The notes under the pieces: model-generated
Seen by the model: the letters and a program-made list of their open reading frames with translations, nothing else
What the model was told of the DNA's origin: nothing
The model's database searches: none
Position numbers and translations under genes: made by a program
Shown: positions 10,989-19,572 of the stretch, one piece after another
Layout of the letters: each line of letters begins with the position of its first letter
Numbering within the stretch: the first letter of the stretch is position 1
From: Porphyromonas gingivicanis JCM 15907
GTDB lineage: Bacteria; Bacteroidota; Bacteroidia; Bacteroidales; Porphyromonadaceae
NCBI RefSeq assembly: GCF_000614585.1
Contig: NZ_BAKX01000003.1
Location: forward strand, 124,001-188,000
DNA length: 64,000 nucleotides
Direction: 5' to 3'

Positions 10989-11028
10989 AAAAAGGGTGTG
11001 GCATATAAAAGGTTGCCACACCCTTTTT
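10989..11028. terminator. Bidirectional terminator
   Basis: A perfect 15-bp inverted repeat (10989-11003 with 11014-11028) has a ten-base loop, starts with an A run and ends with a T run. It can therefore stop transcription from both sides. It sits between the converging GH92-like gene and the sufT-like gene. Confidence 0.9.
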
Positions 11029-11060
11029 TAGGGTCTTTTCAACTTCTTTCGAAGTGAAGA

Positions 11061-11378
11061 TTATAGGAAGCCAAGTTCTAATTTAGCTTCGTCACTCATC
11101 ATATCTTTATGCCAACTTGGCTCGAAGGTAAGTTCTATGTTGCATCGTTCAACCCCTTTGACACTCTCGGTCTTGAGTCGTACATCTTCGAGTATAAAGT
11201 CTGCCGCAGGACAGTTGGGGGCTGTTAGGGTCATAGTAATGGTTACCACTCCGTTCTCCTCAACATCTACTTTATATATAAGCCCAAGGTCATATACATT
11301 AACGGGTATCTCGGGGTCATATACGGTACGTAACATGCGTACTATATTCTCCTCAAGAGCCAAAAATTCATTGTTCAT
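11061..11378 (-). CDS. SufT-like MIP18/DUF59 family Fe-S assembly protein
   Basis: A 105-residue DUF59 (MIP18) protein, a family implicated in maturation of iron-sulfur proteins. Characteristic features are YDPEIPVNVYDLGLIY near residues 20-35 and the conserved cysteine in LTAPNCPAAD. Stand-alone short forms in Bacteroidota are often annotated as iron-sulfur assembly proteins next to SUF genes, but no suf operon is visible here. It is the last gene of a minus-strand run and begins seven bases after the DPP11 stop. Confidence 0.8.
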   Translation of the reverse strand: MNNEFLALEENIVRMLRTVYDPEIPVNVYDLGLIYKVDVEENGVVTITMTLTAPNCPAADFILEDVRLKTESVKGVERCNIELTFEPSWHKDMMSDEAKLELGFL

Positions 11379-11384
11379 AATAGA

Positions 11385-13535
11385 TTAAAATTTAGGGTTA
11401 ATCTCATCGATTAGTCTCTGACAACCTGCAAATTTATCAATAACAAAGAGTAGATAGCGAATATCAAGAATAATACTTCTCTGATAGTTAGGAAGATATT
11501 CTATATCTCCTCCAACACCTTCCCAGTTGCGGTCGAAGTTAAGTCCTATAAGTTCTCCTTGGGCGTTGAATACGGGACTTCCGGAGTTACCTCCTGTTGT
11601 GTGTGTTGTGGCACAGAAGTTAACGGGCATGGTGCCATCGGTATTTGCATAGCGTCCGAAATCTTTTCGGTCATAAAGCTCCTTAAGACGAGGTGCAACC
11701 ACATACTCCCAGTTATTGGGGTCCTCTTTTTCCATAACTCCATCCAGTGTTGTTTTGGCTTCATAGGCAACGGCATTGCGAGGGATATACCCCTTGATTT
11801 GTCCGTAAGTAAAGCGTAGAGTAAGATTGGCATCTGCGGGAAGTTTCTCTTCACCTACCATAGCCAACCAAGAGCCGATGTAGTCTCTCTGTGCCTTGGC
11901 CAAAGGAGCATCGAAAGTTGCCATTTTACTCATAAGAGAGGTATACTCTGTGTGTACTGAAAGGGCAAAAAGAGTCATCGGATCGGTAAGTAGTTGCTCT
12001 TTGTTCGGTTGCTTCATAAAGGTTTCAAACTTCTCTTTAGAGGCGTAGATAGAGTGCTTAAAGATATTCTCTATATAGGTTTCGACAGAACCTGCTTGGG
12101 CTACTCCAAGGCGGATAGCTTCTGGTTGTTTCTCCGGAGCAATACGTTGGGTATAACGTTTGAGTAGAGCGGTCGCAATGGCTTGATCTACTCGAGGGCT
12201 GTAGTCTGCGTTGTAGAAAGAGGTGAATTGTTTACGTAGGTTGTCTAATCCTTTTTGGCGTATAGAAGCATTGTCCCAAGAGTTGATAAGCTCATCGGAG
12301 GGGATGGGGGCTTGACTAAACTCTATGCCGACAAGTATACCTTCCAAAAGGTAACGTTGGCGTGTGCGGAGATCTTTGCGCTGAGCTATAGATTTAGAAA
12401 TAGCTTTTACGGCATCTTGGGTTATGGGGTTAGCTCTGCCTTCTGCCCAACGGATAACCTCTTGTTGCTGTTGGAGCTTGGTGTTGTAAAGCCCTCTCTG
12501 ACGAATAGCCCAGTTAGCCCCTTGAGCGCGTTTGTAGCCGTTTTGCGAAGAGGCATATTTAGCGGCATACATAATGTTAATTTCTTCGTTAGAAAGCATC
12601 TCATGGAGCATCACATCTTGGCGTATGCCTCGCATTTCTATACGGATGTTGTTGTCTATTTCGCTCCATTCGGTTACTTCGTCAGCTGTGAAGAAGCGGT
12701 AGGTAGTGCCAGGAAAACCCATAATGAAAGCAAACTGACCTTCCTGTACACCTTTGGCACTCACAGGTATAAACTTTTTAGGAGTATAGGGTACGTTGTC
12801 TTTAGAGTAGGGTGCAGGGTTACCATTGCGGTCTACATAGAGACGGAAGATAGAGAAATCACCCGTATGACGTGGCCAAGCCCAGTTGTCTGTATCAGAG
12901 CCAAACTTACCGATAGAGCTGGGAGGAGCTGCTACTAAACGCACATCAGAGAAGACTTTTTTGGTAAACATGTAGTAGCGATTACCTCCGTAGAAAGCCT
13001 TTATTTCGTAGCGATAGCCATAGCGAGAGGCTGCCTTTTTGCCTACAATCTTGGGAGCTAATGACGATAGGTACTTGGGCGAAAGGTAGTCCATGCTGTT
13101 GGGATCTTTGATTTTCTTTAGCTCCTTCTTGATAGCCTCTGTAACATCGTCCACTCTATCTATAATTTCCGCTTCGAGTCCTGGGTTAGGAAGCTCTTCT
13201 TGGAGCGTATGGCTCCAAAAACCATCTTGTAAATAATTGTGCTGTACAGTACTATGTTTTTGTATTTGGTCATAACCGCAGTGATGGTTGGTTAGTAGTA
13301 GTCCTTGTGATGAGACTAATACTCCAGAACAACCCCCATCGAAGAGCACTACAGCATCTTTGAGGGAGTTACCCTCGGGATTATAGAGGTCAAGGGCTTC
13401 GAGCTGCATACCCAAGCTCTTCATACGTTCCATTTGACCGTTAATTTGTTGCATTAACCACATGCCTCCGTCTGCATACAGTGCGGTAGAGACTAAGAGA
13501 GCAAGGATTGGAGTTAGAAATAATCTCTTGTTCAT
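11385..13535 (-). CDS. dpp11: S46 family dipeptidyl-peptidase 11 (Asp/Glu-specific)
   Basis: A periplasmic serine exopeptidase of family S46, releasing dipeptides with an acidic residue in position two. The length of 716 fits DPP11/DPP7. An N-terminal signal peptide precedes DGGMWLMQQ. The catalytic histidine is H85 in TNHHCGYD, the nucleophile is S651 in GGNSGSP, and the aspartate lies in the DTDNWAWPRHTGD block. Arg669 in NFDRNWEG occupies the place of the residue (Arg673 in P. gingivalis DPP11, Gly in DPP7) known to determine acidic P1 preference, so DPP11 is favoured. This enzyme is typical of asaccharolytic peptide users. It lies 36 bases after the CYTH gene. Confidence 0.9.
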   Translation of the reverse strand: MNKRLFLTPILALLVSTALYADGGMWLMQQINGQMERMKSLGMQLEALDLYNPEGNSLKDAVVLFDGGCSGVLVSSQGLLLTNHHCGYDQIQKHSTVQHNYLQDGFWSHTLQEELPNPGLEAEIIDRVDDVTEAIKKELKKIKDPNSMDYLSPKYLSSLAPKIVGKKAASRYGYRYEIKAFYGGNRYYMFTKKVFSDVRLVAAPPSSIGKFGSDTDNWAWPRHTGDFSIFRLYVDRNGNPAPYSKDNVPYTPKKFIPVSAKGVQEGQFAFIMGFPGTTYRFFTADEVTEWSEIDNNIRIEMRGIRQDVMLHEMLSNEEINIMYAAKYASSQNGYKRAQGANWAIRQRGLYNTKLQQQQEVIRWAEGRANPITQDAVKAISKSIAQRKDLRTRQRYLLEGILVGIEFSQAPIPSDELINSWDNASIRQKGLDNLRKQFTSFYNADYSPRVDQAIATALLKRYTQRIAPEKQPEAIRLGVAQAGSVETYIENIFKHSIYASKEKFETFMKQPNKEQLLTDPMTLFALSVHTEYTSLMSKMATFDAPLAKAQRDYIGSWLAMVGEEKLPADANLTLRFTYGQIKGYIPRNAVAYEAKTTLDGVMEKEDPNNWEYVVAPRLKELYDRKDFGRYANTDGTMPVNFCATTHTTGGNSGSPVFNAQGELIGLNFDRNWEGVGGDIEYLPNYQRSIILDIRYLLFVIDKFAGCQRLIDEINPKF

Positions 13536-13571
13536 AGATATAAAATAAATGATTTGTAGCTAATTATAGTT

Positions 13572-14045
13572 TTATTGAGGGCGAGAGGTTGCTATGGCGA
13601 GTTGAGAGTTGTAGTAACGCTTGTCCCCCGTAACCTCTTGACCTATCCAATGAGGAAGTATAGGCGTATCTGTTGGAGAAGATAGCTCTACTTCGGCAAG
13701 GATAAGCCCCTCTAAGATACCATGAAAACAATCGACTTCCCACATAAAACCTTCGTAGGGAATATAGTATCTCTCTTTTTCTATTGAGCCGATAATGGGG
13801 GTGCGGAGCAGTTGCTCTGCCTCTTCTTTTGAGAGGGGGTATTCCTCTTCTCTGCGCACTAATCCATCTTCAGAGGATAACCCTTTTCGAGTGAAGATAG
13901 CCTTGCCATCGATGAGGCGTAAACGGAGAGTTTCTTCCTTGTTAGGGCTGTGCAGGTAGAACTGCCGAATCTCAGCTGAGTGCGTGGCTTCTTGCTTGAA
14001 CTCCTCACTAAGCACCAAGAATTTGCGTTCAATCTCTACTCCCAT
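13572..14045 (-). CDS. CYTH domain protein
   Basis: A 157-residue member of the CYTH superfamily (class IV adenylate cyclase, thiamine triphosphatase, inorganic triphosphatase). The signature EIERKFL at residues 4-10 provides the ExExK metal/triphosphate-binding strand. Further charged strands (LRLRLIDGKAIFTRKG) line the expected tunnel. The short bacterial form most often acts on inorganic triphosphate, but the substrate here is unknown. It lies 19 bases after the Smr-domain gene. Confidence 0.85.
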   Translation of the reverse strand: MGVEIERKFLVLSEEFKQEATHSAEIRQFYLHSPNKEETLRLRLIDGKAIFTRKGLSSEDGLVRREEEYPLSKEEAEQLLRTPIIGSIEKERYYIPYEGFMWEVDCFHGILEGLILAEVELSSPTDTPILPHWIGQEVTGDKRYYNSQLAIATSRPQ

Positions 14046-14064
14046 TGTACTCTTGTTTGCCTTG

Positions 14065-15207
14065 TTAGTGAATAGTTACCAAGGTAGCCCCAAACCCATA
14101 CTCTTGAAAGGAGGCATCCTGTGCCGAGGCCTTGGGATACTTACGTTTGAGTTCATCTAAAATAGCTTTGCGAAGTACGCCTTCGCCTTTGCCATGTATA
14201 AATACGATTTTTTGACCTTTGTGGTGGATATGCTCCTTCATAACCTTGTGAAACTCGTCCAACTGGTACTGAAGGAGGTCGCCTGCCGAAAGCCCTTGCG
14301 TGGTGGTGAGTAGATGAGAGGCGTGTAGGTCTACTTCGATGGGTTCCTCTCTTTTTTTCTTAAGAGGAGTATGGTGTAGGGGTTTGCTCTCTTTTTTATC
14401 TCCCTTTTCGGTGATGGACTTACTGCTCTCCATGGCTTCTTTGAGAAGGGTAGGAGATACCTCTTCCCGTTTTCCCTTTGCTTTGTCTTTCTCAATCAAA
14501 GCTACTATAAGGGCGTCTTCATTGAAGAAGTCATTGTCGGTAAAGCAGTGTCTTTTGAAAAATTTGACCCCATCGGGTTTGAAGTCGATAGAGTAGGGCT
14601 CTTTGAGAGCATATTTCTGTCCTTTCTTGTAGGGTACAACGCTTAGGTGGATACGCTCCCTCTCGGAGAGTTCCGATAGGGAAAAAGTGTCTATTAGGAG
14701 CTTGGTATCTCTTTCTATCTCGCCCGATGCTACTAAGCGGTAGGTGCCATTGGACTGAGCTAAGGCATAGGTGAAAAAGAGGTGATAGTTACTGTCGTTG
14801 ATGAGATAACACTCCATGTCTCCGTTACTGAAGGTGGCGTAATCTTCTGGAAGCCAGGCTAAGTAAAGGGATATAAGTTCTCCTTCTGGACGCTCGGGTA
14901 GGAAGAGATGGGCGGGAGGAGGAGAAGAGATCTCTGAGGTTACTTTTACGCTTTTCGAGAGACTCGATTGCGTTCCGAGGCGTGCCTCTTTGCGACGCAT
15001 CTCTTCCTCTTTTATTTCTTGTGGAGTGCGGTAGGCAGGTATGAAAGTATCTTTTTCACTTACTATAACGCACTCATGGATAGGAGTTGGTAGTTCGAAG
15101 CCATCTTCGCCTTCTACCCAAGCCACCTTACCTACTATACGACGTACTATACCGCCACCTTTGCTATTTAGGAAGCGCACGTTATCTCCAACTTTTAACT
15201 TCGCCAT
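14065..15207 (-). CDS. DUF2027 / Smr domain protein
   Basis: A 380-residue protein combining an N-terminal DUF2027 region (VGDNVRFLNSKGGGIV, a small barrel resembling the MutS2 KOW-like part), a charged central linker, and a C-terminal Smr domain. The Smr motif VDLHASHL is followed by the GKGEG loop in VFIHGKGEGVLR. Smr domains cut or bind branched or structured nucleic acid; in Bacteroidota this architecture is common and of unproven function. It is the first gene of the run that continues with the CYTH gene, dpp11 and the sufT-like gene. Confidence 0.82.
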   Translation of the reverse strand: MAKLKVGDNVRFLNSKGGGIVRRIVGKVAWVEGEDGFELPTPIHECVIVSEKDTFIPAYRTPQEIKEEEMRRKEARLGTQSSLSKSVKVTSEISSPPPAHLFLPERPEGELISLYLAWLPEDYATFSNGDMECYLINDSNYHLFFTYALAQSNGTYRLVASGEIERDTKLLIDTFSLSELSERERIHLSVVPYKKGQKYALKEPYSIDFKPDGVKFFKRHCFTDNDFFNEDALIVALIEKDKAKGKREEVSPTLLKEAMESSKSITEKGDKKESKPLHHTPLKKKREEPIEVDLHASHLLTTTQGLSAGDLLQYQLDEFHKVMKEHIHHKGQKIVFIHGKGEGVLRKAILDELKRKYPKASAQDASFQEYGFGATLVTIH

Positions 15208-15749
15208 TGCTACTAATATCTCTAATCAATATTTAGAAAAAGTAGAGATTCTGATGAAACTCGCACGATGAGCTGGAGAAGCTATTTTATGCGCTTTTCT
15301 CTTTTAGGATTGTCGTTACAGTCCATGGGGAACTCTACTGCCTTTCAAAAGTAGTGCTTTCTTTTGACTTTGTCGGGGCTTGAGTCAAGAGTTTATTTTA
15401 ATTAGAAGGCGTTGATTGTAACTATAAAGAGAGGTAAAAGTTTTTTGAAATATAGTAGTGTCCCAAAGGATAGTGTTTTTTAATAATGGATAGCTTTACA
15501 TGAGTTCTTTAAAGATGACCAGGAAAGTCTCTGAAATAGTGTTGTAGAAGGTGGTTATGTGGGCTTCAAAAAGTCTGTTGTAACGGACTTGCGAAAGATT
15601 TAGCAGAATGCTGTAATCAAGGCGCAGAAACGAAAGGCAAATAAAGGGAATATAAAAAGAGATATGAACTCTAACTTGAATATCAACAATAACGCAGTGA
15701 ATACGGTTGTATGCTGAGGTTTTCTATGGAGTAACCTTATGAAAGCTAT
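15208..15749. other. Intergenic stretch without a recognisable gene
   Basis: About 540 bases between the Smr-domain gene and the tRNA terminator. The frames are interrupted often on both strands. A plus-strand frame near 15545-15600 briefly reads like a piece of a protein but has stops on both sides. I see no promoter match for tRNA-Cys here, because its promoter lies on the other side of that gene. Confidence 0.5.
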
Positions 15750-15751
15750 CT

Positions 15752-15796
15752 CCAAAAGAAAAACCTCGAAATGATACTATAAATCATTCCGAGGTC
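15752..15796 (-). terminator. Rho-independent terminator of tRNA-Cys
   Basis: Read on the minus strand, a stem of about 13 bp (ACCTCGGAATGAT paired with ATCATTTCGAGGT, one mismatch) is followed by TTTTTCTTTT. It lies a dozen bases beyond the tRNA 3' end. Confidence 0.85.
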
Positions 15797-15807
15797 TCTT
15801 CCCTTAG

Positions 15808-15878
15808 AGGTTCGTGGCGGATTCGAACCGCCGTAAACGGTTTTGCAGACCGGTGCCTAACCCCTCGGCCAACGAACC
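15808..15878 (-). tRNA. tRNA-Cys (anticodon GCA)
   Basis: On the minus strand the acceptor stem GGTTCGT pairs with ACGAACC. The anticodon loop CTGCAAA carries GCA, and the T loop reads GGTTCGAATCC within a good stem. The base at position 73 is U, the cysteine identity determinant. The 3' CCA is not encoded. The gene is 71 bases long and is transcribed alone between a strong promoter and a terminator. Confidence 0.95.
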
Positions 15879-15909
15879 AACATATGAGAGCGTTAACTCA
15901 AATCGTTTG

Positions 15910-15940
15910 CAAAGGTAGCAATTATTCTGATACAACCAAA
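15910..15940 (-). promoter_or_regulatory. Promoter of tRNA-Cys
   Basis: Read on the minus strand: TTTG (15940-15937), exactly 19 bases, then TACCTTTG (15917-15910). This is a perfect match to the Bacteroidota -33/-7 consensus, and it lies about 30 bases upstream of the tRNA 5' end. Confidence 0.85.
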
Positions 15941-16037
15941 CCTTTTTCGTCTTTTTACTCTAAAAAGTTTGCTCTTATAGCTATAGAGAGAGCAATCTAT
16001 CTTTTTACTCCTATTGTATAATAGAGAGGGGAAAGAC

Positions 16038-16147
16038 CTCTTATCCTTCCTTATGTAACCATTAATACTTGTATGTAAAAGGGTTAATGGTTTTGCACTT
16101 AAGGGTTAATGCTTAGAAGAGAAAGGTATAATCCTATTGAGTCTTTT
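16038..16147. repeat. 22-bp-period intergenic repeat array (array B)
   Basis: Cores occur in 22-base register: CCATTAAT at 16059, GGGTTAATGG at 16081, GGGTTAATGC at 16103 and GGTATAATCC at 16125, with a weaker unit before them. The 10 to 12 bases between cores vary. The array lies in a 610-base gene-free stretch between the tRNA-Cys promoter and the end of the leucine-rich-repeat gene. The rest of that stretch shows only the terminator at 16316-16350. Confidence 0.75.
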
Positions 16148-16315
16148 ACTTATAAAAAGGAACTTTTTTGCTTATTGTATTGTATGTCAAATTCTTAAAG
16201 GTTGGGTGTGAAAGTGTCTAACTCTCAGAGTGCTGCTGTCTCAATTGTTACATCCACAGAGATATGCTGAAAACAAATCAAACCTCCGTGTACCGAACGA
16301 TATGTATGGGGAACA

Positions 16316-16350
16316 TAGAAAAGGAGACGAAAGAAAAATCTCTCGTCTCC
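16316..16350 (-). terminator. Terminator of the leucine-rich-repeat gene
   Basis: On the minus strand, GGAGACGA and TCGTCTCC form an 8-bp GC-containing stem with a loop of about 12 bases, followed by TTTTCT. It lies about 140 bases beyond the stop of the surface-protein gene. Confidence 0.6.
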
Positions 16351-16488
16351 CTATTTACTTGACCTTTATAGCTTCCTCTTCTGCTCCTCATTAAGATACA
16401 TGGTGGAAAACTATAAAGGGGGCAGGGAAAAAGGTTAAGAGTCTCGAAATAGAAAGTCCTATGCGAGACTATCTTTTACAGTAGTGCA

Positions 16489-19152
16489 CTACTTGGCTCT
16501 GTGGAGTACTTTGAGCACGTTGCCGTTGCTGAGGCGGATGATATTTACCCCCTCTTGCAGTTCGGATATGCGATGTCCATCCACATTATAAATTGCCACA
16601 ATAGTAGCTTCCTCTTGTGCTAATACGTCATCGATAGCAACATCTTCGCTACCTTCATATTCGTTCCACTGTTCATTTTTATACTCTTGAGGTATCCAGC
16701 CACGGATTTTGGCAGCAGCGACCTGTTTCTTGGTACAAACATTTCCCTCAGGATACTCTTCGGAATCAGTAAAGCACACCACATAGAAATTTCCTTTTCG
16801 CTCCTGATTACTTCGATCGGGGAGAGAGGATATGAGTATACCCATATTTTGGCTCTTAATAGAGTTGCCGAAACAAGCGAGATCTTTGAGTTCTCTGTTT
16901 TGAACCACATCAAGCTGTGTAAGCTGATTGAACTCGCAATTGAGCTGTTCGAGCTTTGTGTTTTTGCTCACATCAAGTTGTGTAAGTTGGTTGAATGAGC
17001 AATCGAGTTCGTTGAGTTTTGTATTTTTACTCACATCAAGCTGAGTGAATAGGTTGCCCCAGCAAATGAGTTCTTCGAGCTTTGTGTTTTTGCTTGCATC
17101 AAGTCCACTGAGTTGGTTGTTTGCACAAGAGAGCCATTCGAGATTTATGTTGTTGCTAACATCAAGCCTATTTAGCGGATTATTTGTGCAATTGAGTCCT
17201 TTGAGTTCTATGTTTTTACTCACATCAAGCTGAGCTATTTTGTTCTTTGCACAATTAAGAACTTCGAGTTTGGTATTTTTACTCACATCGAGTTGAGTGA
17301 GCTGATTTTTAAAACAAATGACTCCTTTGAGTTCTGTATTTTTGCTTACATCGAGCAGTGTTAGTTGGTTACTAAAGCAACTGAGCTTTTCGAGCATTGT
17401 ATTTTTACTCACATCAAGTTGAGTGAGCTGGTTGTCTTGGCATTCAATCGAAGTTACATCTCCTTTGATGGTGATGCGTCCATCAGTCGCAGTTAATGTG
17501 TATGTCTTACCATCTTTAAGAGTGGCGCCCTCTACGGTGAATGCTCCATCAGCTTTTATTTCTAAGGTGATGGTCTCGCCTACAGCCTTTTTGGTTGTCA
17601 TCGTGATCGCCCTATTATCAATAGCCTCACTTCCCTCATACTCACTCCACTTTTCATTTTTATATTGTTGAGGTATCCAGCCTCGGGTCTTGACAGCAGC
17701 TACTTGTTCTTTGGTGCAGACATTACCCTCTGGCTGATTGGAGTCTGAAAGGTCTATCACATAGAAATTTCCCTTTTTCTCCTGACTACTTCGGTCGGGA
17801 AGTGAGGCTATGAGCGCACTCATATTTTCCTCATTAATAGAATTAGCTGAGCAGTTGAGCCATTCGAGCTTTTGATTTTTTTCAAAGTTGAGCCGAGAGA
17901 GACTATTGTTGCTACAATTTATAGCGGATAGAGTTGAGCATGAACTGGCATCCAACGCAGTTAGTTTGCTCTTCCCAACAGAGAGTTTCTTTAAATTACC
18001 CTCAATAATCACATCGGACGAGAGTACTTTGAAAGTTCCATTGCTCAACTCTTCTAACCCATCATATACCAAAGGATTGTCTCCTTCTGCTTGCAACGAG
18101 ATATTTTCGTTTATAGGCGTTTCTGTAGTAAAACTCAAGGTAGGATAGCCATCTATTCCAGGATATTCGACTGACTCTGAACCTTTAAAATCGTACATAA
18201 CAAAGCCTTTTCTTTTCGCTACGGAAACAAGGGTTTTGCTACACTCGTTTTTATGAGGAGTATTACTCTGTTCACTATCTACGACAAAGATGTTGATGGG
18301 CTTTTCTGTATTATTGGGTAGAGATTTAATAAACTCATACATAGCTCCTCGATCCAAACGATTGTTTTGTATATGGATGCCTAAAAAAGAGGCTTGAGAA
18401 GATACCAACAAAGAGGTAAGTTCATTGTTGTAACAAGAGAGTGTATGTAACTTATGGTTGTTCGATAGATTCAATTCTTTGAGCTTCCCATTATAGATAT
18501 TGAGTGTTTCCAATAGAGTGTTTTTAGAAAGGTCGAGTTGGCTGAGTGCATGTTGGAAGCCATGTAGTACTTCGAGCTCCGTATTAGCAGTTAGATCGAG
18601 CTCTTTCAAAGAAGGACATTCGTGTATGTACAAACTTCTCAAAGCGGAATTATCGGACAAATCTACACTGCTGAGAGAGGGACTCTTGCTACAGTTCAGC
18701 AACCTAAGGTCTTTTTTCTTTTTTAGGGATAAAGAGGTTAAGTTGTTTTTACCGCATGCAAGATAGGTGAGTTTATTGTTATTATTCAAGTTAAGTGTAG
18801 AGAGAGAGTTACTTCTACAATCAAGCGATTGGAGTTCGGGAGCTTGAGTTACGTCCAATGCTGTTAGCTTTACATCGCTACAAGTAAGCTCTGTAATATT
18901 GCCTGTAATAATGATTTCCTGAGCAGTAACTTCGTATTTATATTCACTCAGTTTTTTAATACCCTCGAAAGTTACGGGATGTTTTGACTTTTCATTTACC
19001 CAAAAGTCATCACGGTTAATTTTGGTCCCCACCTTAAGTTTTGTGGTCATAGTTACTCGGTGTTGAGCAAAAAAAGGAGAGGCATAAATTGAACTCAAAA
19101 GAGCAATTAGCAGGGTCTGATAAACGACACGTTTTTTAATCCAATGGTTCAT
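16489..19152 (-). CDS. Modular leucine-rich-repeat surface protein (internalin J-like)
   Basis: An 887-residue exported protein with an N-terminal signal peptide ending near SPFFAQ. It contains three copies of one module: a short beta domain (TMTTK...VG), cysteine-bearing leucine-rich repeats of the form LDVSKNTxLxxLxC, and a segment SLPDRS...KGNFYV...EGNVCTK. The third module has nine exact-length 21-residue repeats; the other two have fewer and more divergent ones. The C terminus (YNVDGHRISELQEGVNIIRL) looks like a short type IX-type sorting or anchoring domain. Such proteins in oral Bacteroidota mediate adhesion, which is inference here. It appears monocistronic. Confidence 0.85.
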   Translation of the reverse strand: MNHWIKKRVVYQTLLIALLSSIYASPFFAQHRVTMTTKLKVGTKINRDDFWVNEKSKHPVTFEGIKKLSEYKYEVTAQEIIITGNITELTCSDVKLTALDVTQAPELQSLDCRSNSLSTLNLNNNNKLTYLACGKNNLTSLSLKKKKDLRLLNCSKSPSLSSVDLSDNSALRSLYIHECPSLKELDLTANTELEVLHGFQHALSQLDLSKNTLLETLNIYNGKLKELNLSNNHKLHTLSCYNNELTSLLVSSQASFLGIHIQNNRLDRGAMYEFIKSLPNNTEKPINIFVVDSEQSNTPHKNECSKTLVSVAKRKGFVMYDFKGSESVEYPGIDGYPTLSFTTETPINENISLQAEGDNPLVYDGLEELSNGTFKVLSSDVIIEGNLKKLSVGKSKLTALDASSCSTLSAINCSNNSLSRLNFEKNQKLEWLNCSANSINEENMSALIASLPDRSSQEKKGNFYVIDLSDSNQPEGNVCTKEQVAAVKTRGWIPQQYKNEKWSEYEGSEAIDNRAITMTTKKAVGETITLEIKADGAFTVEGATLKDGKTYTLTATDGRITIKGDVTSIECQDNQLTQLDVSKNTMLEKLSCFSNQLTLLDVSKNTELKGVICFKNQLTQLDVSKNTKLEVLNCAKNKIAQLDVSKNIELKGLNCTNNPLNRLDVSNNINLEWLSCANNQLSGLDASKNTKLEELICWGNLFTQLDVSKNTKLNELDCSFNQLTQLDVSKNTKLEQLNCEFNQLTQLDVVQNRELKDLACFGNSIKSQNMGILISSLPDRSNQERKGNFYVVCFTDSEEYPEGNVCTKKQVAAAKIRGWIPQEYKNEQWNEYEGSEDVAIDDVLAQEEATIVAIYNVDGHRISELQEGVNIIRLSNGNVLKVLHRAK
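16852..17418 (-). repeat. Nine tandem 63-bp repeats inside the leucine-rich-repeat gene
   Basis: Nine consecutive 63-base units encode nine 21-residue repeats without any length change. Several adjacent units keep nearly the same DNA sequence (CACATCAAG boundaries recur every 63 bases), which favours copy-number change by slippage or recombination. Confidence 0.85.
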
Positions 19153-19526
19153 AAATGTAGTTTTATTTTAAGGGTTCATAATGTTGCTTTACAACGGTAG
19201 AAGGATGAATTCTTTTCTGTATGTAAGTAAGTTGAGAAAGGAAATGACCCTCCAAAAATAGGTTGTAGGATTTTCTTTGAGACGAAGATAATAAAAAATT
19301 AACGCATAGAGCCTACTTGAAGAAAAAATATTTCGTTTATTTTCATCTGCTTGTTTTACCTTTTTAAGTATAGACTCTTTGGCGTAGTTGGGGGAATTAT
19401 TTTTGTTCTTCGCCGAACAAATTATTACAACCTTTTGCAAAGTGTTTCATACTTAAACTTTGCGAGTTAATAATCTTATGGGCAGATATCAAAGGGCATG
19501 GGCTATGTCTGTTACCGATATAATGG
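19153..19526. other. Divergent intergenic region
   Basis: The region separates the leucine-rich-repeat gene (minus) from the secreted nuclease gene (plus). A possible 83-codon minus frame at 19189-19440 has no recognisable features and probably is not a gene. I see no clear -7/-33 pair for the minus-strand gene. Confidence 0.45.
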
Positions 19527-19534
19527 TATCTTTG
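19527..19534 (+). promoter_or_regulatory. Candidate -7 promoter element
   Basis: TATCTTTG matches TAnnTTTG and lies about 40 bases upstream of the nuclease start. No good TTTG is present 19 bases further upstream, so this rests on the -7 match and the position only. Confidence 0.4.
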
Positions 19535-19572
19535 TGTCTCGTAAAAGGACAACCTTATAAAATGGTTTGTAA

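Noticed and set aside
12255-12938. 227-codon plus-strand frame
   Set aside because: It is entirely antisense to dpp11 and lacks protein-family features, so it is a shadow of the real gene.
15450-15700. Decayed transposase
   Set aside because: A short plus-strand frame reads VEGGYVGFKKSVVTDL, reminiscent of DDE enzymes. It has stops on both sides, no catalytic residues can be assigned, and no terminal inverted repeats or duplications were seen.
19189-19440. 83-codon minus-strand gene upstream of the leucine-rich-repeat gene
   Set aside because: The composition is AT-rich without domain, signal peptide or ribosome site, and it occupies the expected promoter region.
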